Below are positions 1 through 10,258 of a stretch of 64,000 bases of DNA, piece after piece. The stretch comes from Methyloligella halotolerans. GTDB taxonomy: Bacteria > Pseudomonadota > Alphaproteobacteria > Rhizobiales > Methyloligellaceae. A program made the position numbers and the translations under genes. Location of the stretch: assembly GCF_001708935.1 (NCBI RefSeq), contig NZ_MASI01000001.1, forward strand, positions 310,001-374,000, given 5' to 3'. Every line of letters begins with the position of its first letter. The first letter of the stretch is position 1. Below the pieces are notes generated by a model. The model saw nothing but the letters and a program-made list of their open reading frames with translations. It had not been told where the DNA came from and ran no database searches.

Positions 1-7
1 ACAATAT

Positions 8-144
8 GGCGCGGCTGAGTTAGTGTGCGCCCACAACGCGCTGAGGACGGGACCAAAAAACAATCTCGACTTTGTCGCTCGTTGAGAGATTGGACCAGTC
101 CAAGTCTCAGGTCCAAGTCTTGGGAGGAAACGCTCTAGCCGCGC
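8..144 (+). ncRNA. candidate structured RNA (6S-like fold, unproven)
   Basis: No protein gene is visible here. A nine-base segment at 8-16 (GGCGCGGCT) is exactly complementary to 136-144, and the pairing extends inward by GAG/CTC with one bulged base. Inside lie a pairing of CTGAGGAC (about 40-47) with GTCTCAG (about 103-109) and a hairpin CAATCTC (61-67)/GAGATTG (86-92). The 3' side is followed by an AT-rich TATATATTTTT stretch. A long rod with a closing stem, a central open region and an apical hairpin resembles 6S RNA in outline, but I see no diagnostic 6S sequence and the strand is uncertain. Confidence 0.22.
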
Positions 145-252
145 CAAATCTATATATTTTTCAATATGCGCAGCCGTTCTGCCGCGGTTCGCCGGACGTC
201 AAGATCCGGCTGGCCAATTGAGACGGAACGTAAGAGCTATAAAAAATCTAGA

Positions 253-285
253 GAGCGAGGCGCGCCGGCCTTGCTCTTTTTTTTT
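253..285 (+). terminator. rho-independent terminator, possibly bidirectional
   Basis: An eight-base-pair stem (GAGCGAGG with CCTTGCTC, one G-U pair) encloses the loop CGCGCCGG and is followed by nine T residues. On the minus strand the same hairpin is followed six bases later by TTTTTT, so it may also end the minus-strand operon that finishes with the DUF1467 gene. On the plus strand no protein gene precedes it, which suggests a transcript from the region 1-250. Confidence 0.7.
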
Positions 286-354
286 GCCCGAAGCCAGCGG
301 TGCTGGGCACGTTCCAGAACGTGGCGAAATTGCGGCCGCCGCGTGGGGGCGCCC

Positions 355-633
355 CTAGTACATGCTCTCGTATCGGGGCAGGAACGGAATATTGTCGAGG
401 GTCACGACCCCCTGGAAGATGAGGAAATAGACGGCGGCAAAGATCACGCCTGCCACCAGGGTGGTCGCGATCAGCTTCGCACCGAAATGGGTTTTCGTGG
501 GGGCGCTTTCCGCCGAGCCCGGTACGGTCTCCTCTTCGCTCTCGCCTTGCGGGTGGACGCCGAAGGGGAGGATCGCGAAGAGCACGATCCACCAGATCAC
601 GAAGTAGACGGCAAAGCCGTAGAGGAAGTCCAT
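355..633 (-). CDS. DUF1467 family small membrane protein
   Basis: This 92-residue protein has two predicted transmembrane helices, about residues 5-26 and 56-78, with an acidic, polar linker (GESEEETVPGSAES) between them. It matches the alphaproteobacterial DUF1467 family in size and in its FVIWWIVLFAILPFGV N-terminus. The function of the family is unknown. It lies 12 bases downstream of mce and is the last gene of the minus-strand run that begins with nuoA. The bidirectional hairpin at 253-285 probably ends the transcript. Confidence 0.85.
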   Translation of the reverse strand: MDFLYGFAVYFVIWWIVLFAILPFGVHPQGESEEETVPGSAESAPTKTHFGAKLIATTLVAGVIFAAVYFLIFQGVVTLDNIPFLPRYESMY

Positions 634-645
634 CGGGGGGGCCTC

Positions 646-1050
646 TTAGGCCTGTTCCAGCTCGACCAAAGTCCCAGAGAAGTCCTTCGGGTGCAGGAAG
701 AGAACCGGCTTGCCGTGGGCGCCGATCTTCGGTTCACCGTCTCCCAGGACGCGGATCCCGTCTGCGACCAGCTTGTCCTTGGCGGTGGTGATGTCATCGA
801 CCTCATAGCAGAGGTGATGGATGCCGCCGCCCGGATTGCGCTCGAGGAACTTGTCGATCGGCGAATTCTCGCCCAGCGCGCCCAGCAGCTCGATCTTGGT
901 GTTGGGCAGCTCGATGAAGACGGTGGTGACCCCGTGCTCGGGCTGCTGCTCCTCCGCCGAAACCTTGGCGCCCAGTGTGTTGCGATAGATGTCGGCCGCT
1001 GCTTTCAGGTCGGGCACTGCAATGGCGACGTGGTTCAGCTTTCCGATCAT
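646..1050 (-). CDS. mce: methylmalonyl-CoA epimerase
   Basis: This 134-residue VOC-fold protein interconverts (2R)- and (2S)-methylmalonyl-CoA in the cytoplasm, linking propionyl-CoA carboxylase to methylmalonyl-CoA mutase. It has two beta-alpha-beta-beta-beta repeats. His7 (in KLNHVAI), His78/79 (GGGIHHLCYEVDD) and a Glu in the closing VELEQA are the expected metal ligands and active-site residues. The length is normal for the family. It follows rnj by about 220 bases that contain palindromic repeats, so it may be transcribed on its own. The rnj-mce-DUF1467 order is common in Alphaproteobacteria. Confidence 0.9.
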   Translation of the reverse strand: MIGKLNHVAIAVPDLKAAADIYRNTLGAKVSAEEQQPEHGVTTVFIELPNTKIELLGALGENSPIDKFLERNPGGGIHHLCYEVDDITTAKDKLVADGIRVLGDGEPKIGAHGKPVLFLHPKDFSGTLVELEQA

Positions 1051-1150
1051 GGGCGTTCGCTCCTCTTAACTCTCGTCCGTGCTTTGCCGCCTCTTGTAAT
1101 GGCTCGGGCGGCGTTTCGCCAGTGGCGGCGAGGTCTCAGCCTATAGGAGT

Positions 1151-1248
1151 GTCATTGCAGGGCTTGTCCCGGCAATCCATGAACACCGACGCCCGTTGAA
1201 AGAACCGAGACCGGGGTTATGGATCCCCGGCACAAGGCCGGGGATGAC
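1151..1248. repeat. two intergenic palindromic repeat units
   Basis: Two GC-rich palindromes lie between mce and rnj. At 1151-1181 GTCATTGC is followed by a TTGTCCCGGCAATCCATG-type arm. At 1211-1248 ATCCCCGG and CCGGGGAT flank CACAAGG and end in GATGAC. Sequences of this kind are recurrent intergenic repeats in many Alphaproteobacteria and resemble REP elements. They could form mRNA hairpins that protect or attenuate the 3' end of rnj. I noticed no other copy in this window. Confidence 0.5.
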
Positions 1249-1267
1249 TTCTGAAAGAGTCGCGGGC

Positions 1268-2950
1268 CTAAACCACCTGGACCATCACCGAGCAGATCGG
1301 CTTTTTGCCGACTGCCTGATTCACCGCGGCGCGGACGGCGCGGGATAGCGCCTCGGCCACCATGGCGCGGTCCTTGCGCCGTGGACGCGGGATACTCTCC
1401 AAGGCACCGATGGCCGCATCGATAGCGATGTCTTCCATGGGTTCGCCGTCCGCATCGGCGACGGGCACGCCGAGAATGGCGACCATGGGATCGGTGAGAA
1501 TCTCGCCCCGGTCGGACAGAACGACCGAGAGGGAAATGGTGCCGACGAAACTGAGCTTGCGGCGCTCGCGGACATGGCCTTCGCCTTCGGACAGGATGAT
1601 GCGCCCGTCGCGGTAGAGGCGCCCCGTCGGAAGCTCGTCGATGATCTTGGCGGGCTCGGGCGCCAGGCGTACGAGATCGCCGTTCCGGATGCGCAGGACC
1701 TGCTCCACGCCCAGCTCTTCGGCGAATTCTGCATGGGCCTCGAGATGAAGCCCTTCGCCGTGCACGGGTATCGCCCGCTTCGGCTTAAGCCAGGAATAGA
1801 GCTGTTCCAGCTCGCCGCGGCGCGGATGGCCGGAGACGTGAACCAAGCCGTCCTGGTCGGTGATGATCTCGATGGCCTTGTCTGAGAGACCGTTCTGGAC
1901 GCGGGCCACGGCGCGTTCGTTGCCCGGAATGGTGCGGGAGGAGAAGATCACCTGGTCGCCGGCATCCAGGCTGACATTCGGATGGCTGTCCTGGGCGATT
2001 CGCGCCATGGCGGCGCGCGGCTCGCCCTGGCTGCCTGTACAGAGCGCAACCACCTTCTTGGGCGGGAGGCTGTCGAACTCCGTCTCCGACACGAAGCGGA
2101 AATCGTCATCCAGATAGCCGGTCTCCTGGGCCGCTTCGATGACCCGGTACATGGCGCGGCCCACGACGACGAGCTCGCGGCCGGCCTGGCGGGCGGCGCG
2201 TGCGACGGAGAGGATGCGCGCGACATTGGAGGCGAAAGTGGTCACGGCCACCCGGCGCGGCGCTTCGCGGATCATGGCGGCGAGGGTCTTGGCGACGTCG
2301 GCTTCCGACGGCGAGATGCCTTCGCGGATGGCGTTGGTGGAATCGCAGATGAGGGTGTCGACGCCCGCTTCTCCGATCTCGCGCAACCGGTCCCGGTCCG
2401 TGGGCGGCGAGGTCAGGGGCTGTTCGTCCAGCTTCCAGTCACCGGTATGGAGGACATTGCCCAGGGGCGTCTTGATGAAGACGGCGTTGGGTTCGGGAAT
2501 CGAGTGGGACATGGAGACCAGCTCGATGTCGAAAGGCCCGATCTTCCGATGGCCTCCAAGGGGCACGATGTGGATCGGAACCTCGTCGGCGAAGGATGTC
2601 TCCTTCAGCTTCGATTTCAGCATCGCCGCGGTGAATGGCGTGGCGTAGACCGGCGCGCCGATCTTTTCCCAGAGATCCGGAATCGCGCCGTAGTGATCCT
2701 CGTGGGCATGGGTGAGGAGGATGCCCGCGATGTTGTGGCGCTCCTCCTCCAGGAAGCGGATATCGGGCAGGATCACGTCGACGCCGGGCTCGGCATCGGT
2801 CGGAAAGGTGATACCGATATCGACGATCAGCCACTCGCGGTCGCGCGGCGGACCGAAGCCGTAGAGATAGAGGTTCATGCCGATCTCGCCGATGCCCCCG
2901 AGGGCGCCGAAGACGAAATCGTTTTTGGGATCAGAGTTGCGGCGGGACAT
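1268..2950 (-). CDS. rnj: ribonuclease J
   Basis: This 560-residue member of the metallo-beta-lactamase/beta-CASP family is a 5'-3' exo- and endoribonuclease for mRNA decay and rRNA maturation. It has the zinc-binding motif HAHEDH (in LLTHAHEDHYGAIP), a second His cluster (SMSHSIPEP, LHTGDWKLD), the CDSTN element, the beta-CASP region (TTFASNVAR, CTGSQGEPRAAM) and the late VSGHPRRGEL and PVHGEGLHLEAH motifs. The full length matches the family. It lies between birA (85-base gap) and mce. RNase J is used for RNA turnover in many Alphaproteobacteria. Confidence 0.93.
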   Translation of the reverse strand: MSRRNSDPKNDFVFGALGGIGEIGMNLYLYGFGPPRDREWLIVDIGITFPTDAEPGVDVILPDIRFLEEERHNIAGILLTHAHEDHYGAIPDLWEKIGAPVYATPFTAAMLKSKLKETSFADEVPIHIVPLGGHRKIGPFDIELVSMSHSIPEPNAVFIKTPLGNVLHTGDWKLDEQPLTSPPTDRDRLREIGEAGVDTLICDSTNAIREGISPSEADVAKTLAAMIREAPRRVAVTTFASNVARILSVARAARQAGRELVVVGRAMYRVIEAAQETGYLDDDFRFVSETEFDSLPPKKVVALCTGSQGEPRAAMARIAQDSHPNVSLDAGDQVIFSSRTIPGNERAVARVQNGLSDKAIEIITDQDGLVHVSGHPRRGELEQLYSWLKPKRAIPVHGEGLHLEAHAEFAEELGVEQVLRIRNGDLVRLAPEPAKIIDELPTGRLYRDGRIILSEGEGHVRERRKLSFVGTISLSVVLSDRGEILTDPMVAILGVPVADADGEPMEDIAIDAAIGALESIPRPRRKDRAMVAEALSRAVRAAVNQAVGKKPICSVMVQVV

Positions 2951-3035
2951 TCAGACTTTCGATTGCGCAAACGTTCGGTTGCAGACGGCCGGTCACGATA
3001 CTCATGACGGGCGCGCGACAGCTTTTACCCGGGTC

Positions 3036-3827
3036 TTACGCGCTTGGAAAGAAGACGTCACCCGCTGTAATGCGCCGTTCCTTATGGTCCTGAAGCTCCA
3101 GGCGAAGGGCGCCGGTCGCATCGAGGCCCTGGAAGCGGCCTTCCAGGCGTTCGTTGGGCAGTTGCACGGAGATCGGATCGCCGATCGCGTTGGCCCGGTC
3201 CATCCAGGCGGACCGGACCTCCTGAAAGCCTGCGCCGTCGGACCATTTCTTGAGCCAGCGGTCGGTTGTCTCACTTAAGGCACGGAGCATCTCGGCCGGC
3301 TGAACCTCCATGTCATGTGCGGCGAGGCTCGTGGCGGGCTTGGGCAGGGTCTCCGGATGATGGGCGAGATTGATGCCCGTGCCGATCACCACGGTCGAGC
3401 GGTTCTCGTCCGGGGTGGCCGCATTCTCCACGAGGATGCCCGCAAGCTTGGCGGAACCGAGGAACACGTCGTTCGGCCATTTCAGGGTGAGCTTCGGCAG
3501 CAGCTCGGCCTTCCCTGCTTCCCGAATGACCGTGGCGGCGGCCTGATGGGCGGCGAGCCCTGCGACAAGGCCGAGCTGAACGGCGGTCGCCAGCGGGCAG
3601 CTCGGACTGATCAACAGGCTCGCAAAGAGATTGCCGGTCTGTGATTGCCAGTCGCGCCCGGAGCGCCCCCTGCCCCTGGACTGGCGCGCGGACCAGATCC
3701 AGAGCGGCCCGTCCTCGCCGGCGCTCGCACGGCGGAGCGCTTCGGCATTGGTAGAGTCCGTCGAGTCGAGACGAAGCAGACGGTAACCTTGCGGAAGCTT
3801 GGGAAGGGTCGTGGAAACGACGGCCAT
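3036..3827 (-). CDS. birA: biotin--[acetyl-CoA-carboxylase] ligase
   Basis: This 263-residue monofunctional (class I) biotin protein ligase adenylates biotin and attaches it to the carrier domain of biotin-dependent carboxylases. It has the SRGRGRSGRDW biotinyl-AMP binding loop (about residues 49-59) and the KWPNDV lysine motif. The small C-terminal SH3-like domain is present, and there is no N-terminal helix-turn-helix, so it should not repress bio genes. Its ATG overlaps the nuoN stop codon as TGATG, which indicates translational coupling to the complex I operon, a known alphaproteobacterial arrangement. Confidence 0.9.
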   Translation of the reverse strand: MAVVSTTLPKLPQGYRLLRLDSTDSTNAEALRRASAGEDGPLWIWSARQSRGRGRSGRDWQSQTGNLFASLLISPSCPLATAVQLGLVAGLAAHQAAATVIREAGKAELLPKLTLKWPNDVFLGSAKLAGILVENAATPDENRSTVVIGTGINLAHHPETLPKPATSLAAHDMEVQPAEMLRALSETTDRWLKKWSDGAGFQEVRSAWMDRANAIGDPISVQLPNERLEGRFQGLDATGALRLELQDHKERRITAGDVFFPSA

Positions 3828-5254
3828 CAGAAGAGCGCGCTGGCGCCGGCATTGGCGACGGCAATCAGCGGCGACGGATAGAGGAAGAAGAGCAGGATCA
3901 GGAGACCGCTCGCGGTGAGCACGCCGGCCAGGGGCCGCGGCACCGCTGCGAAGGGCTCAAGGGGCTCGTCGAAATACATGATCTTGATGATGCGCAGGTA
4001 GTAGAAAGCGCCCACCACGCTCAGCAGCACGCCGATCACGGCGAGCGCATAGAGCTCCGCGTTGATGGCGGCCAGGAACACGTAGAATTTGGCGAAGAAG
4101 CCCGCGAGGAACGGGATGCCGGCGAGCGACCAGAGCAGGCTGCCGAACATGAAGGCCATCATGGGATTGGTCTGGGACAGCCCGGCCAACTGGTAGATGT
4201 CCTCGACATATTTTCCGTCGCGGCGGAGCGCCATGATGAAGGCGAAGCTGCCGAGGGTCATGACCAGATAGATCGCGAGATAGATGATGACGCTCGCGAC
4301 GCCCTCCTCCGTGCCGGCGGCAAGCCCCACCAGCGCGTAGCCCATATGGCCGATGGAGCTATAGGCCATCAGCCGCTTGATGTTGGTCTGGCCAATGGCC
4401 GCGAAAGAGCCCAGCGCCATGGAGGCGATGGCGAGGAAGGCGACGATCTGCTGCCATTCGGGGATGGCATCCGGGAAGGCGGCGAAGAGCGTGCGGACCA
4501 GAAGTGCGAAAGCGGCCATCTTCGGGGCCGCGGCGAAGAATGCGGTGACGGGGGTCGGCGCGCCTTCGTAGACGTCCGGCGTCCACATATGGAACGGCAC
4601 GGCGGAGATCTTGAAGGCGAAGCCGGCCATCAGGAAGACGAGGCCGAAGATCACACCGAGATTGGGATTGGCGTCGCCGATGCTCGCGGCGATCGCCGGA
4701 AACAGGGTGCTGCCGGAGAAACCGTAGATCAGCGAGGCGCCGTAGAGCAGCATGCCGGAGGAAAGCGCGCCGAGGACGAAGTATTTCAGGCCGGCCTCGC
4801 TGGAGCGCACGGAATCCCGGCGGAAGGCCGCGAGCACGTACAGCGCGAGGCTCTGGAGCTCCAGCCCCACATAGAGGGTGATCAGGTCGTTGGCCGATAT
4901 CATCAGCATCATGCCGGTGACCGAGAGGAGCACCAGCACGGGGAACTCGTATTTCAGCTCGTCGGCCGAGCGCCAATAATCGACGGACATGTAGAGCGTG
5001 ACGCCCGCGCCAATCAGGGTGAGCATCTTCATCACCCTGGCGAAGGGATCGACGACGATCGCGCCCTTGAACAAGGTCTCGGTCCCCTCGCCCATAAGGA
5101 CCGCCGCGGCCGCCAGGGCGAGAACGAGAATCGCGAGCCCCACCGCGAGGGAGGCGGAATCCTCCTTCCGCGCGACGCCCAGCATCAGCAGCGCCATGGC
5201 GCCGATGGGCAGGATCAGCTCGGGCAGAAGAACGGTGAAATCGGCGGCGGACAA
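3827..5254 (-). CDS. nuoN: NADH-quinone oxidoreductase subunit N
   Basis: This 475-residue integral membrane protein of the Mrp antiporter-like family is one of the three proton-pumping modules of complex I. About 14 hydrophobic helices are evident. The conserved lysine and glutamate of the channel can be placed in [13 protein letters not shown] and [25 protein letters not shown]. It starts ten bases after the nuoM stop and overlaps birA by one base. Length and sequence are ordinary for the family and no disruption is seen. Confidence 0.95.
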   Translation of the reverse strand: MSAADFTVLLPELILPIGAMALLMLGVARKEDSASLAVGLAILVLALAAAAVLMGEGTETLFKGAIVVDPFARVMKMLTLIGAGVTLYMSVDYWRSADELKYEFPVLVLLSVTGMMLMISANDLITLYVGLELQSLALYVLAAFRRDSVRSSEAGLKYFVLGALSSGMLLYGASLIYGFSGSTLFPAIAASIGDANPNLGVIFGLVFLMAGFAFKISAVPFHMWTPDVYEGAPTPVTAFFAAAPKMAAFALLVRTLFAAFPDAIPEWQQIVAFLAIASMALGSFAAIGQTNIKRLMAYSSIGHMGYALVGLAAGTEEGVASVIIYLAIYLVMTLGSFAFIMALRRDGKYVEDIYQLAGLSQTNPMMAFMFGSLLWSLAGIPFLAGFFAKFYVFLAAINAELYALAVIGVLLSVVGAFYYLRIIKIMYFDEPLEPFAAVPRPLAGVLTASGLLILLFFLYPSPLIAVANAGASALF

Positions 5255-5264
5255 GGACGACTCC

Positions 5265-6778
5265 TTACGGGGCGAAGGCGAAGCGGATGTCGCCCGCTGC
5301 GGCGACCGCGTTCTGATACTGGTTCATGAGCTCGGTCACGGAGACGCTGGTCACATCCATGATCGGCGCCGGGTAGAAGCCGAACAGGATGGTCAGGATG
5401 ATCAGCGGCGTCATGATGCCGATCTCCCGCCAGCTCATATCCTCGATGAGCTTCAGGTTGGGCTTCTCGAGCTTGCCGAACACCACCGCGCGATAGAGGA
5501 ACAGCGCGTAGCAGGCCGAGAAGATGATGCCCGTGGTGGCAAAGACCGCGACCCAGGTGTTCACCTGAAAGGAGCCCAGCAGGGTCAGGAATTCGCCCAC
5601 GAAGCCCGAGGTGCCCGGCAAGCCGACATTGGCCATGGTGAAGACCATGAAGCAGAAGGCGTAGATGGGCATGCGGGCGACGAGGCCGCCATAGGCTGCG
5701 ATCTCGCGGGTGTGCATCCGGTCGTAGACGACGCCGACGCAGAGGAAGAGCGCGGCGGAGACGATACCGTGGGAGATCATCTGGAAGATGCCGCCCTGCA
5801 GCCCCTGCATGGTGACCGTGAAGATGCCCATGGTCACGAAGCCCATATGGGCGACGGACGAATAGGCGATCAGCTTCTTCATGTCCTGCTGGGCGAGCGC
5901 AACGAGGGACGTGTAGATGATCGCGATCACCGAGAGCACGAAGATCAGCGGTGCGAACTCGGCCGATGCCAGCGGGAACATGGGCAGCGAGAAGCGCAGG
6001 AAGCCGTAACCGCCCATCTTCAAGAGGATACCGGCGAGAATGACGGAGCCTGCGGTCGGCGCCTCCACATGTGCGTCGGGCAGCCAGGTATGGACCGGCC
6101 ACATGGGCATCTTGACCGCAAAGGACGCCAGGAATGCGAACCAAAGCCAGGCCTGCATGGAGGGCGGGAAGTCGTGCTGCAGCAGGGTCGGGATATCCAT
6201 GGTCCCGGCTTCCCAATACATCGCCATGATGGCGAGCAGCATGAGCAGCGAGCCGGCGAGCGTGTAGAGGAAGAACTTGAAGCTCGCATAGACGCGGCGC
6301 GGACCGCCCCAGATGCCGATGATCAGGAACATCGGGATCAGGCCGCCTTCGAAGAGACGTAGAACAGCACCAGATCCAACGCGCCGAACACGCCGATCAT
6401 CAGCGTCTCCAGCACCAGGAAGGCGATCATGTACTCCTTCACACGGGTCTTCACCGACAGCCAGCTCGCCAGGATGCAGAGGGGCATCAGGAAGGTGGTG
6501 AGGATGATGAACAGCATGGAGATGCCGTCCACGCCCATGTGGAAGTTGATCGGCCCGATCCATTCCCTGTGCTCGACGAACTGAAAGTCCGCCGTGGTGG
6601 GATCGAAGTCCCGCCAGATCAGCAGCGAGATGGCGAAGGTGATCAGGGTCGTCCAGAGCGCAATCCACCGCGCGTTGCGGGCGGCGCTCTCGTCGTCGGA
6701 GCGAAGCAGCCCAATCAGCAGGGCGCCGAGAACGGGGAGGAACGTGACCGTGGAGAGAATGGGCCAGCTATAGCTCAT
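5265..6778 (-). CDS. nuoM: NADH-quinone oxidoreductase subunit M, frame broken by one missing base
   Basis: This is the antiporter-like proton-pumping subunit M of complex I. The N-terminal part ([11 protein letters not shown] to [10 protein letters not shown]) and the C-terminal part ([17 protein letters not shown] to the end) lie in different frames. At about 6354-6355 the coding strand reads GTCTCTTCGAAGG where GTCTTCTTCGAAGG is expected. Restoring one T gives an uninterrupted protein of about 504 residues with the usual [16 protein letters not shown]. The start ATG at 6778 overlaps the nuoL stop as ATGA. As nothing else is decayed, an assembly error is more likely than a real pseudogene. 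Confidence 0.9.
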
Positions 6779-8700
6779 CGCTGCAGCCCTCCCCCGGTGA
6801 ACATGAAGTATGTGATGAGAAGCGCCACCCCGATCAGCATGATGAAGGCGTAGTGGTAGATGTATCCGGTCTGGATACGGACCACGCGGTTTGTGATGTC
6901 GACGACGCGGGCGGAGATGCCGTCCGGCCCCAGCCCGTCGATGATCTTGCGGTCGCCGACCTGCCACAGGGTGCGGGCGAGCCATTTCGCCGGCCGGACG
7001 AAGATCCGGTCATACAGCGCATCGAAATACCAGGCGTTGAGCAGGAACTGGTAGGCGCTCCGGAACCGCTTGGACAGGCCGAACGGGATGAGCGGCTTCA
7101 CCATGTAGAAGTACCAAGCCAGGGCTAGACCGCCGAGCATCATGATGGTCGGCAGGAGGAAGATCAGCCAGGACACCTCGTGATGCTCCGCCTGGTGGGT
7201 GACAATGGAGCCGCGCCAGAAGGCGGTGGCGTCGTAGCCGATGAAGTCGTGCATGAAGAAGGCGCCGGCCCAGAGCGAGCCGATGGCGAGGATGCCGAGG
7301 GGCACGGCCATCACCCACGGCGCGTCATGGGCATGATCGTAGACATCGGCCTTCGCGCGGCTGCGGCCCTCGAACGTCATGAACATCAGCCGCCAGGTGT
7401 AGAACGAGGTGAGTGCGGCCGCCCCCAATGTCATCACCCAGCCATACATGGCGATGGCGCCGTGACCGGCCCAGGCGCCTTCGATGATGGCGTCCTTGGA
7501 GACGTAGCCGGAGGTGAACGGGAAGCCGGTGAGCGCAAGACTGCCGATCAGCATGGTCGCCCAGACGAACGGCATCTTCTTCCGCAAGCCGCCCATGCGG
7601 CGCATGTCCTGCTCGTCATGCATGGCGTGGATGACCGCGCCGGCGCAGAGGAACAGGAGGGCCTTAAAGAAGGCATGGGTGAACAGGTGGAAGACGCCCT
7701 GGTCGAAATTTCCCAGGCCTAGCGCGGTGAACATGTAGCCGAGCTGGGAGCAGGTCGAATAGGCGATGACTCGTTTGATGTCGGGCTGCACGAGGGCGAT
7801 CGTCGCGGCGAAGAAGGCGGTGGTCGCGCCGATGAAGGTGACGAAATCGAGTGCGAAGGGCGAAAGCTCGAAGAGCGGCGAGAGTCGCGCCACCATGAAC
7901 ACGCCTGCAGTCACCATGGTCGCCGCATGGATGAGGGCCGAGACCGGTGTCGGGCCTTCCATAGCGTCGGGCAGCCAGGTGTGGAGCAGGAACTGGGCCG
8001 ACTTGCCCATGGCGCCCATGAAGAGCAGCAGGCAGATCAGGGTCAGCGTATCGATCTGCATCCCGAGAAAATCGAATGTCGTGCCGACCTGGTCCGGGGC
8101 GGAGGCGAAGATCGGGTCGTACTGGATCGTGCCGAAGACGGTGAAGGTGGCGAAGATCCCGAGCGCGAAACCGAAATCGCCGACGCGGTTCACGACGAAG
8201 GCCTTGATGGCAGCGGCGCAAGCGGACGGCTTCTCGTACCAGAAGCCGATCAGCAGGTATGAGGCCAGACCCACGCCTTCCCAGCCGAAGAAGAGCTGGA
8301 GCAGGTTGTCGGACGTCACCAGCGCCAGCATGGCGAAGGTGAACAGCGAGAGATAGGCGAAGAACCGCTCCTTGTGGGGGTCGTGGTCCATGTAGCCCAC
8401 GGAATAGAGGTGCACGAGGGCGGACACGGTGTTGACCACCACGAGCATCACGGCAGTGAGCGTGTCGACACGGATGGCCCAGGCCGCGGAGAGATCGCCG
8501 GACTGGATCCACTCGAAGAGCTCGATGCGGACGTCCTGGCCTTGGACCGCCACGTAATAGAACGCCAGCCAGGAGAGCGCAGCCGTCACCATCATCAGGG
8601 TGATGGTGACCACCTCGCAGGCGCGATAGCCCACCAGGCGTCCGAAGAACCCGGCAAACAGCGCGCCGATCAACGGCAGGAATAGGATCGCCTCGTACAT
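6775..8700 (-). CDS. nuoL: NADH-quinone oxidoreductase subunit L
   Basis: This 641-residue antiporter-like subunit is the distal proton pump of complex I and carries the long lateral helix at its C-terminus. Characteristic stretches include [19 protein letters not shown] (with the channel Glu), [30 protein letters not shown] (channel Lys) and [13 protein letters not shown]. The C-terminal amphipathic and last transmembrane segments ([17 protein letters not shown] onward) are present. It follows nuoK by 16 bases and is coupled to nuoM by an ATGA overlap. Its length is normal. Confidence 0.96.
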   Translation of the reverse strand: MYEAILFLPLIGALFAGFFGRLVGYRACEVVTITLMMVTAALSWLAFYYVAVQGQDVRIELFEWIQSGDLSAAWAIRVDTLTAVMLVVVNTVSALVHLYSVGYMDHDPHKERFFAYLSLFTFAMLALVTSDNLLQLFFGWEGVGLASYLLIGFWYEKPSACAAAIKAFVVNRVGDFGFALGIFATFTVFGTIQYDPIFASAPDQVGTTFDFLGMQIDTLTLICLLLFMGAMGKSAQFLLHTWLPDAMEGPTPVSALIHAATMVTAGVFMVARLSPLFELSPFALDFVTFIGATTAFFAATIALVQPDIKRVIAYSTCSQLGYMFTALGLGNFDQGVFHLFTHAFFKALLFLCAGAVIHAMHDEQDMRRMGGLRKKMPFVWATMLIGSLALTGFPFTSGYVSKDAIIEGAWAGHGAIAMYGWVMTLGAAALTSFYTWRLMFMTFEGRSRAKADVYDHAHDAPWVMAVPLGILAIGSLWAGAFFMHDFIGYDATAFWRGSIVTHQAEHHEVSWLIFLLPTIMMLGGLALAWYFYMVKPLIPFGLSKRFRSAYQFLLNAWYFDALYDRIFVRPAKWLARTLWQVGDRKIIDGLGPDGISARVVDITNRVVRIQTGYIYHYAFIMLIGVALLITYFMFTGGGLQR

Positions 8701-8716
8701 TTGCGCGTTTCGCCCC

Positions 8717-9025
8717 CTACCCCTTCATCACGTTGACGCTGGCCACGTCGATAGTGCCGCGGTTGCGGAAATAGACCACCAGGATGGCGAGGCCGATGGC
8801 CGCCTCCGCCGCCGCCACGGTCAGCACGATGAGCGCGAAGACCTGGCCGATCAGGTTGCCCTGGAAGGCGGAGAACGCCACGAGATTGATGTTCACCGCC
8901 AGCAGGATGAGCTCGATGGACATCAGAATGACGATGATGTTCTTCCGGTTCAGGAAGATGCCGAAGATCCCGAGCGTGAAGAGGATCGCTGCCACGGTGA
9001 GATAGTGGGAGAGGCCGATGGTCAT
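8717..9025 (-). CDS. nuoK: NADH-quinone oxidoreductase subunit K
   Basis: This 102-residue subunit has three transmembrane helices and carries two buried glutamates of the complex I proton path, seen in [19 protein letters not shown] and [20 protein letters not shown]. The length is as usual. The ATG overlaps the nuoJ stop by four bases (ATGA), indicating translational coupling. Confidence 0.96.
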   Translation of the reverse strand: MTIGLSHYLTVAAILFTLGIFGIFLNRKNIIVILMSIELILLAVNINLVAFSAFQGNLIGQVFALIVLTVAAAEAAIGLAILVVYFRNRGTIDVASVNVMKG

Positions 9026-9624
9026 TTGGACAGCCCCTTTCTCGACGGCACGCTGACCACCTCGATGGCGGTCTTGGGATCGCGCGCGACCTGAACGGAC
9101 GGCACCTGACGGCGGACGTTCACCCGATGATGCAGGGTCAGCACGATGGCGCCGATCATGGCGACCAACAGGATCAGAGAGGCCGCCTCGAACAGGTAGA
9201 CATAGTCGGTGTAGAGCACCTGCCCCAGGGCCCGGGTGTTGTTCACGCCGGCGTCGGGGGCGCCGGCGATGGTGTCGGGCGCGGTGAAGAGGGCCGTCAG
9301 CACGAAGACGAGTTCCAGCAGCACGATGATGCCGACGGTGGCGCCAATGGGCATGTAGCGCAGGAAACCGGCGCGCAGCTCGGCGAAGTCGACGTCCAGC
9401 ATCATGACCACGAAGAGGAAGAGGACCATCACCGCGCCGACATAGACGACGATGAGCATCATTCCCAGGAACTCAGCGCCGAGCAGCACGAAGAGGCCCG
9501 CCGCATTGAAGAAGGCGAGGATCAGGAACAGCACGGCGTGCACCGGATTCTTGCTGGCGATCACCATGAATCCGGAGCCGACCAGAACGGCCGCAAACAG
9601 ATAGAAGAAGAGGCTCGCGATCAT
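9022..9624 (-). CDS. nuoJ: NADH-quinone oxidoreductase subunit J
   Basis: This 200-residue membrane subunit of complex I has five predicted helices. The family core is [23 protein letters not shown] and [26 protein letters not shown]; the second contains the helix with the pi-bulge near the quinone-coupling region. About 117 bases separate it from nuoI, the largest gap in this part of the operon. It overlaps nuoK by four bases. Confidence 0.95.
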   Translation of the reverse strand: MIASLFFYLFAAVLVGSGFMVIASKNPVHAVLFLILAFFNAAGLFVLLGAEFLGMMLIVVYVGAVMVLFLFVVMMLDVDFAELRAGFLRYMPIGATVGIIVLLELVFVLTALFTAPDTIAGAPDAGVNNTRALGQVLYTDYVYLFEAASLILLVAMIGAIVLTLHHRVNVRRQVPSVQVARDPKTAIEVVSVPSRKGLSK

Positions 9625-9741
9625 AATCTGACGCTTATTCCCTTGCAGCTTCCCGCCGCCTCTTGTCCGAGGCTTGTCTTGTCAGAAGCCTGCACTCGAT
9701 CCCCCAAAATCCTCATCGCGCCCCGTGGCAAGCCTTGCGGG

Positions 9742-10233
9742 CTACCGGTACGGCGCGTCCAGCGAAATGTTCTGCGCGATCTCGCGCTCCCAGCGGTCGC
9801 CATTGGCGAGCAGCCGGGCCTTGTCGTAGTAGAGTTCCTCGCGCGTCTCGGTGGCGAACTCGAAATTCGGGCCCTCGACGATCGCCTCCACCGGGCATGC
9901 CTCCTGGCAGAAGCCGCAATAAATGCATTTCACCATGTCGATGTCGTAGCGGGTGGTGCGCCTAGTGCCGTCGTTGCGGCGCGGTCCCGCCTCGATGGTG
10001 ATGGCTTGCGCGGGGCAGATCGCTTCGCAAAGCTTGCACGCGATGCAGCGCTCCTCGCCGTTCGGATAGCGGCGCAGAGCATGCTCGCCCCGGAAGCGCG
10101 GCGAAAGCGGTCCCTTTTCGAACGGATAGTTCAGGGTCGGCTTCGGCGAGACGAAGTATTTCATCGCCAGCCAGAACGCGGACACGAACTCCAGCAGAAG
10201 CAGCGCCTTGGCCGATTGCATGAGCTGTTTCAT
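9742..10233 (-). CDS. nuoI: NADH-quinone oxidoreductase subunit I (two 4Fe-4S)
   Basis: This 163-residue peripheral-arm subunit holds clusters N6a and N6b. The two ferredoxin motifs [16 protein letters not shown] and [16 protein letters not shown] are intact with all eight cysteines. The N-terminal amphipathic anchor and the [16 protein letters not shown] lead-in are typical of the alphaproteobacterial/mitochondrial (TYKY) form. It is 25 bases downstream of nuoH. Confidence 0.96.
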   Translation of the reverse strand: MKQLMQSAKALLLLEFVSAFWLAMKYFVSPKPTLNYPFEKGPLSPRFRGEHALRRYPNGEERCIACKLCEAICPAQAITIEAGPRRNDGTRRTTRYDIDMVKCIYCGFCQEACPVEAIVEGPNFEFATETREELYYDKARLLANGDRWEREIAQNISLDAPYR

Positions 10234-10258
10234 GTGGGGTCTCTTTCGCTTGCAGACC

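Noticed and set aside
1..250. SRP RNA, RNase P RNA or tmRNA
   Set aside because: None of their conserved sequence signatures (SRP tetraloop region, RNase P GAGGAAAGTCC, tRNA-like ends) is present; only a generic structured RNA remains possible.
166..1146. A 326-codon open frame on the plus strand antisense to DUF1467 and mce
   Set aside because: It is the antisense shadow of two recognised genes, has an Arg/Gly/Asp-rich nonsense composition and runs straight through a strong terminator.
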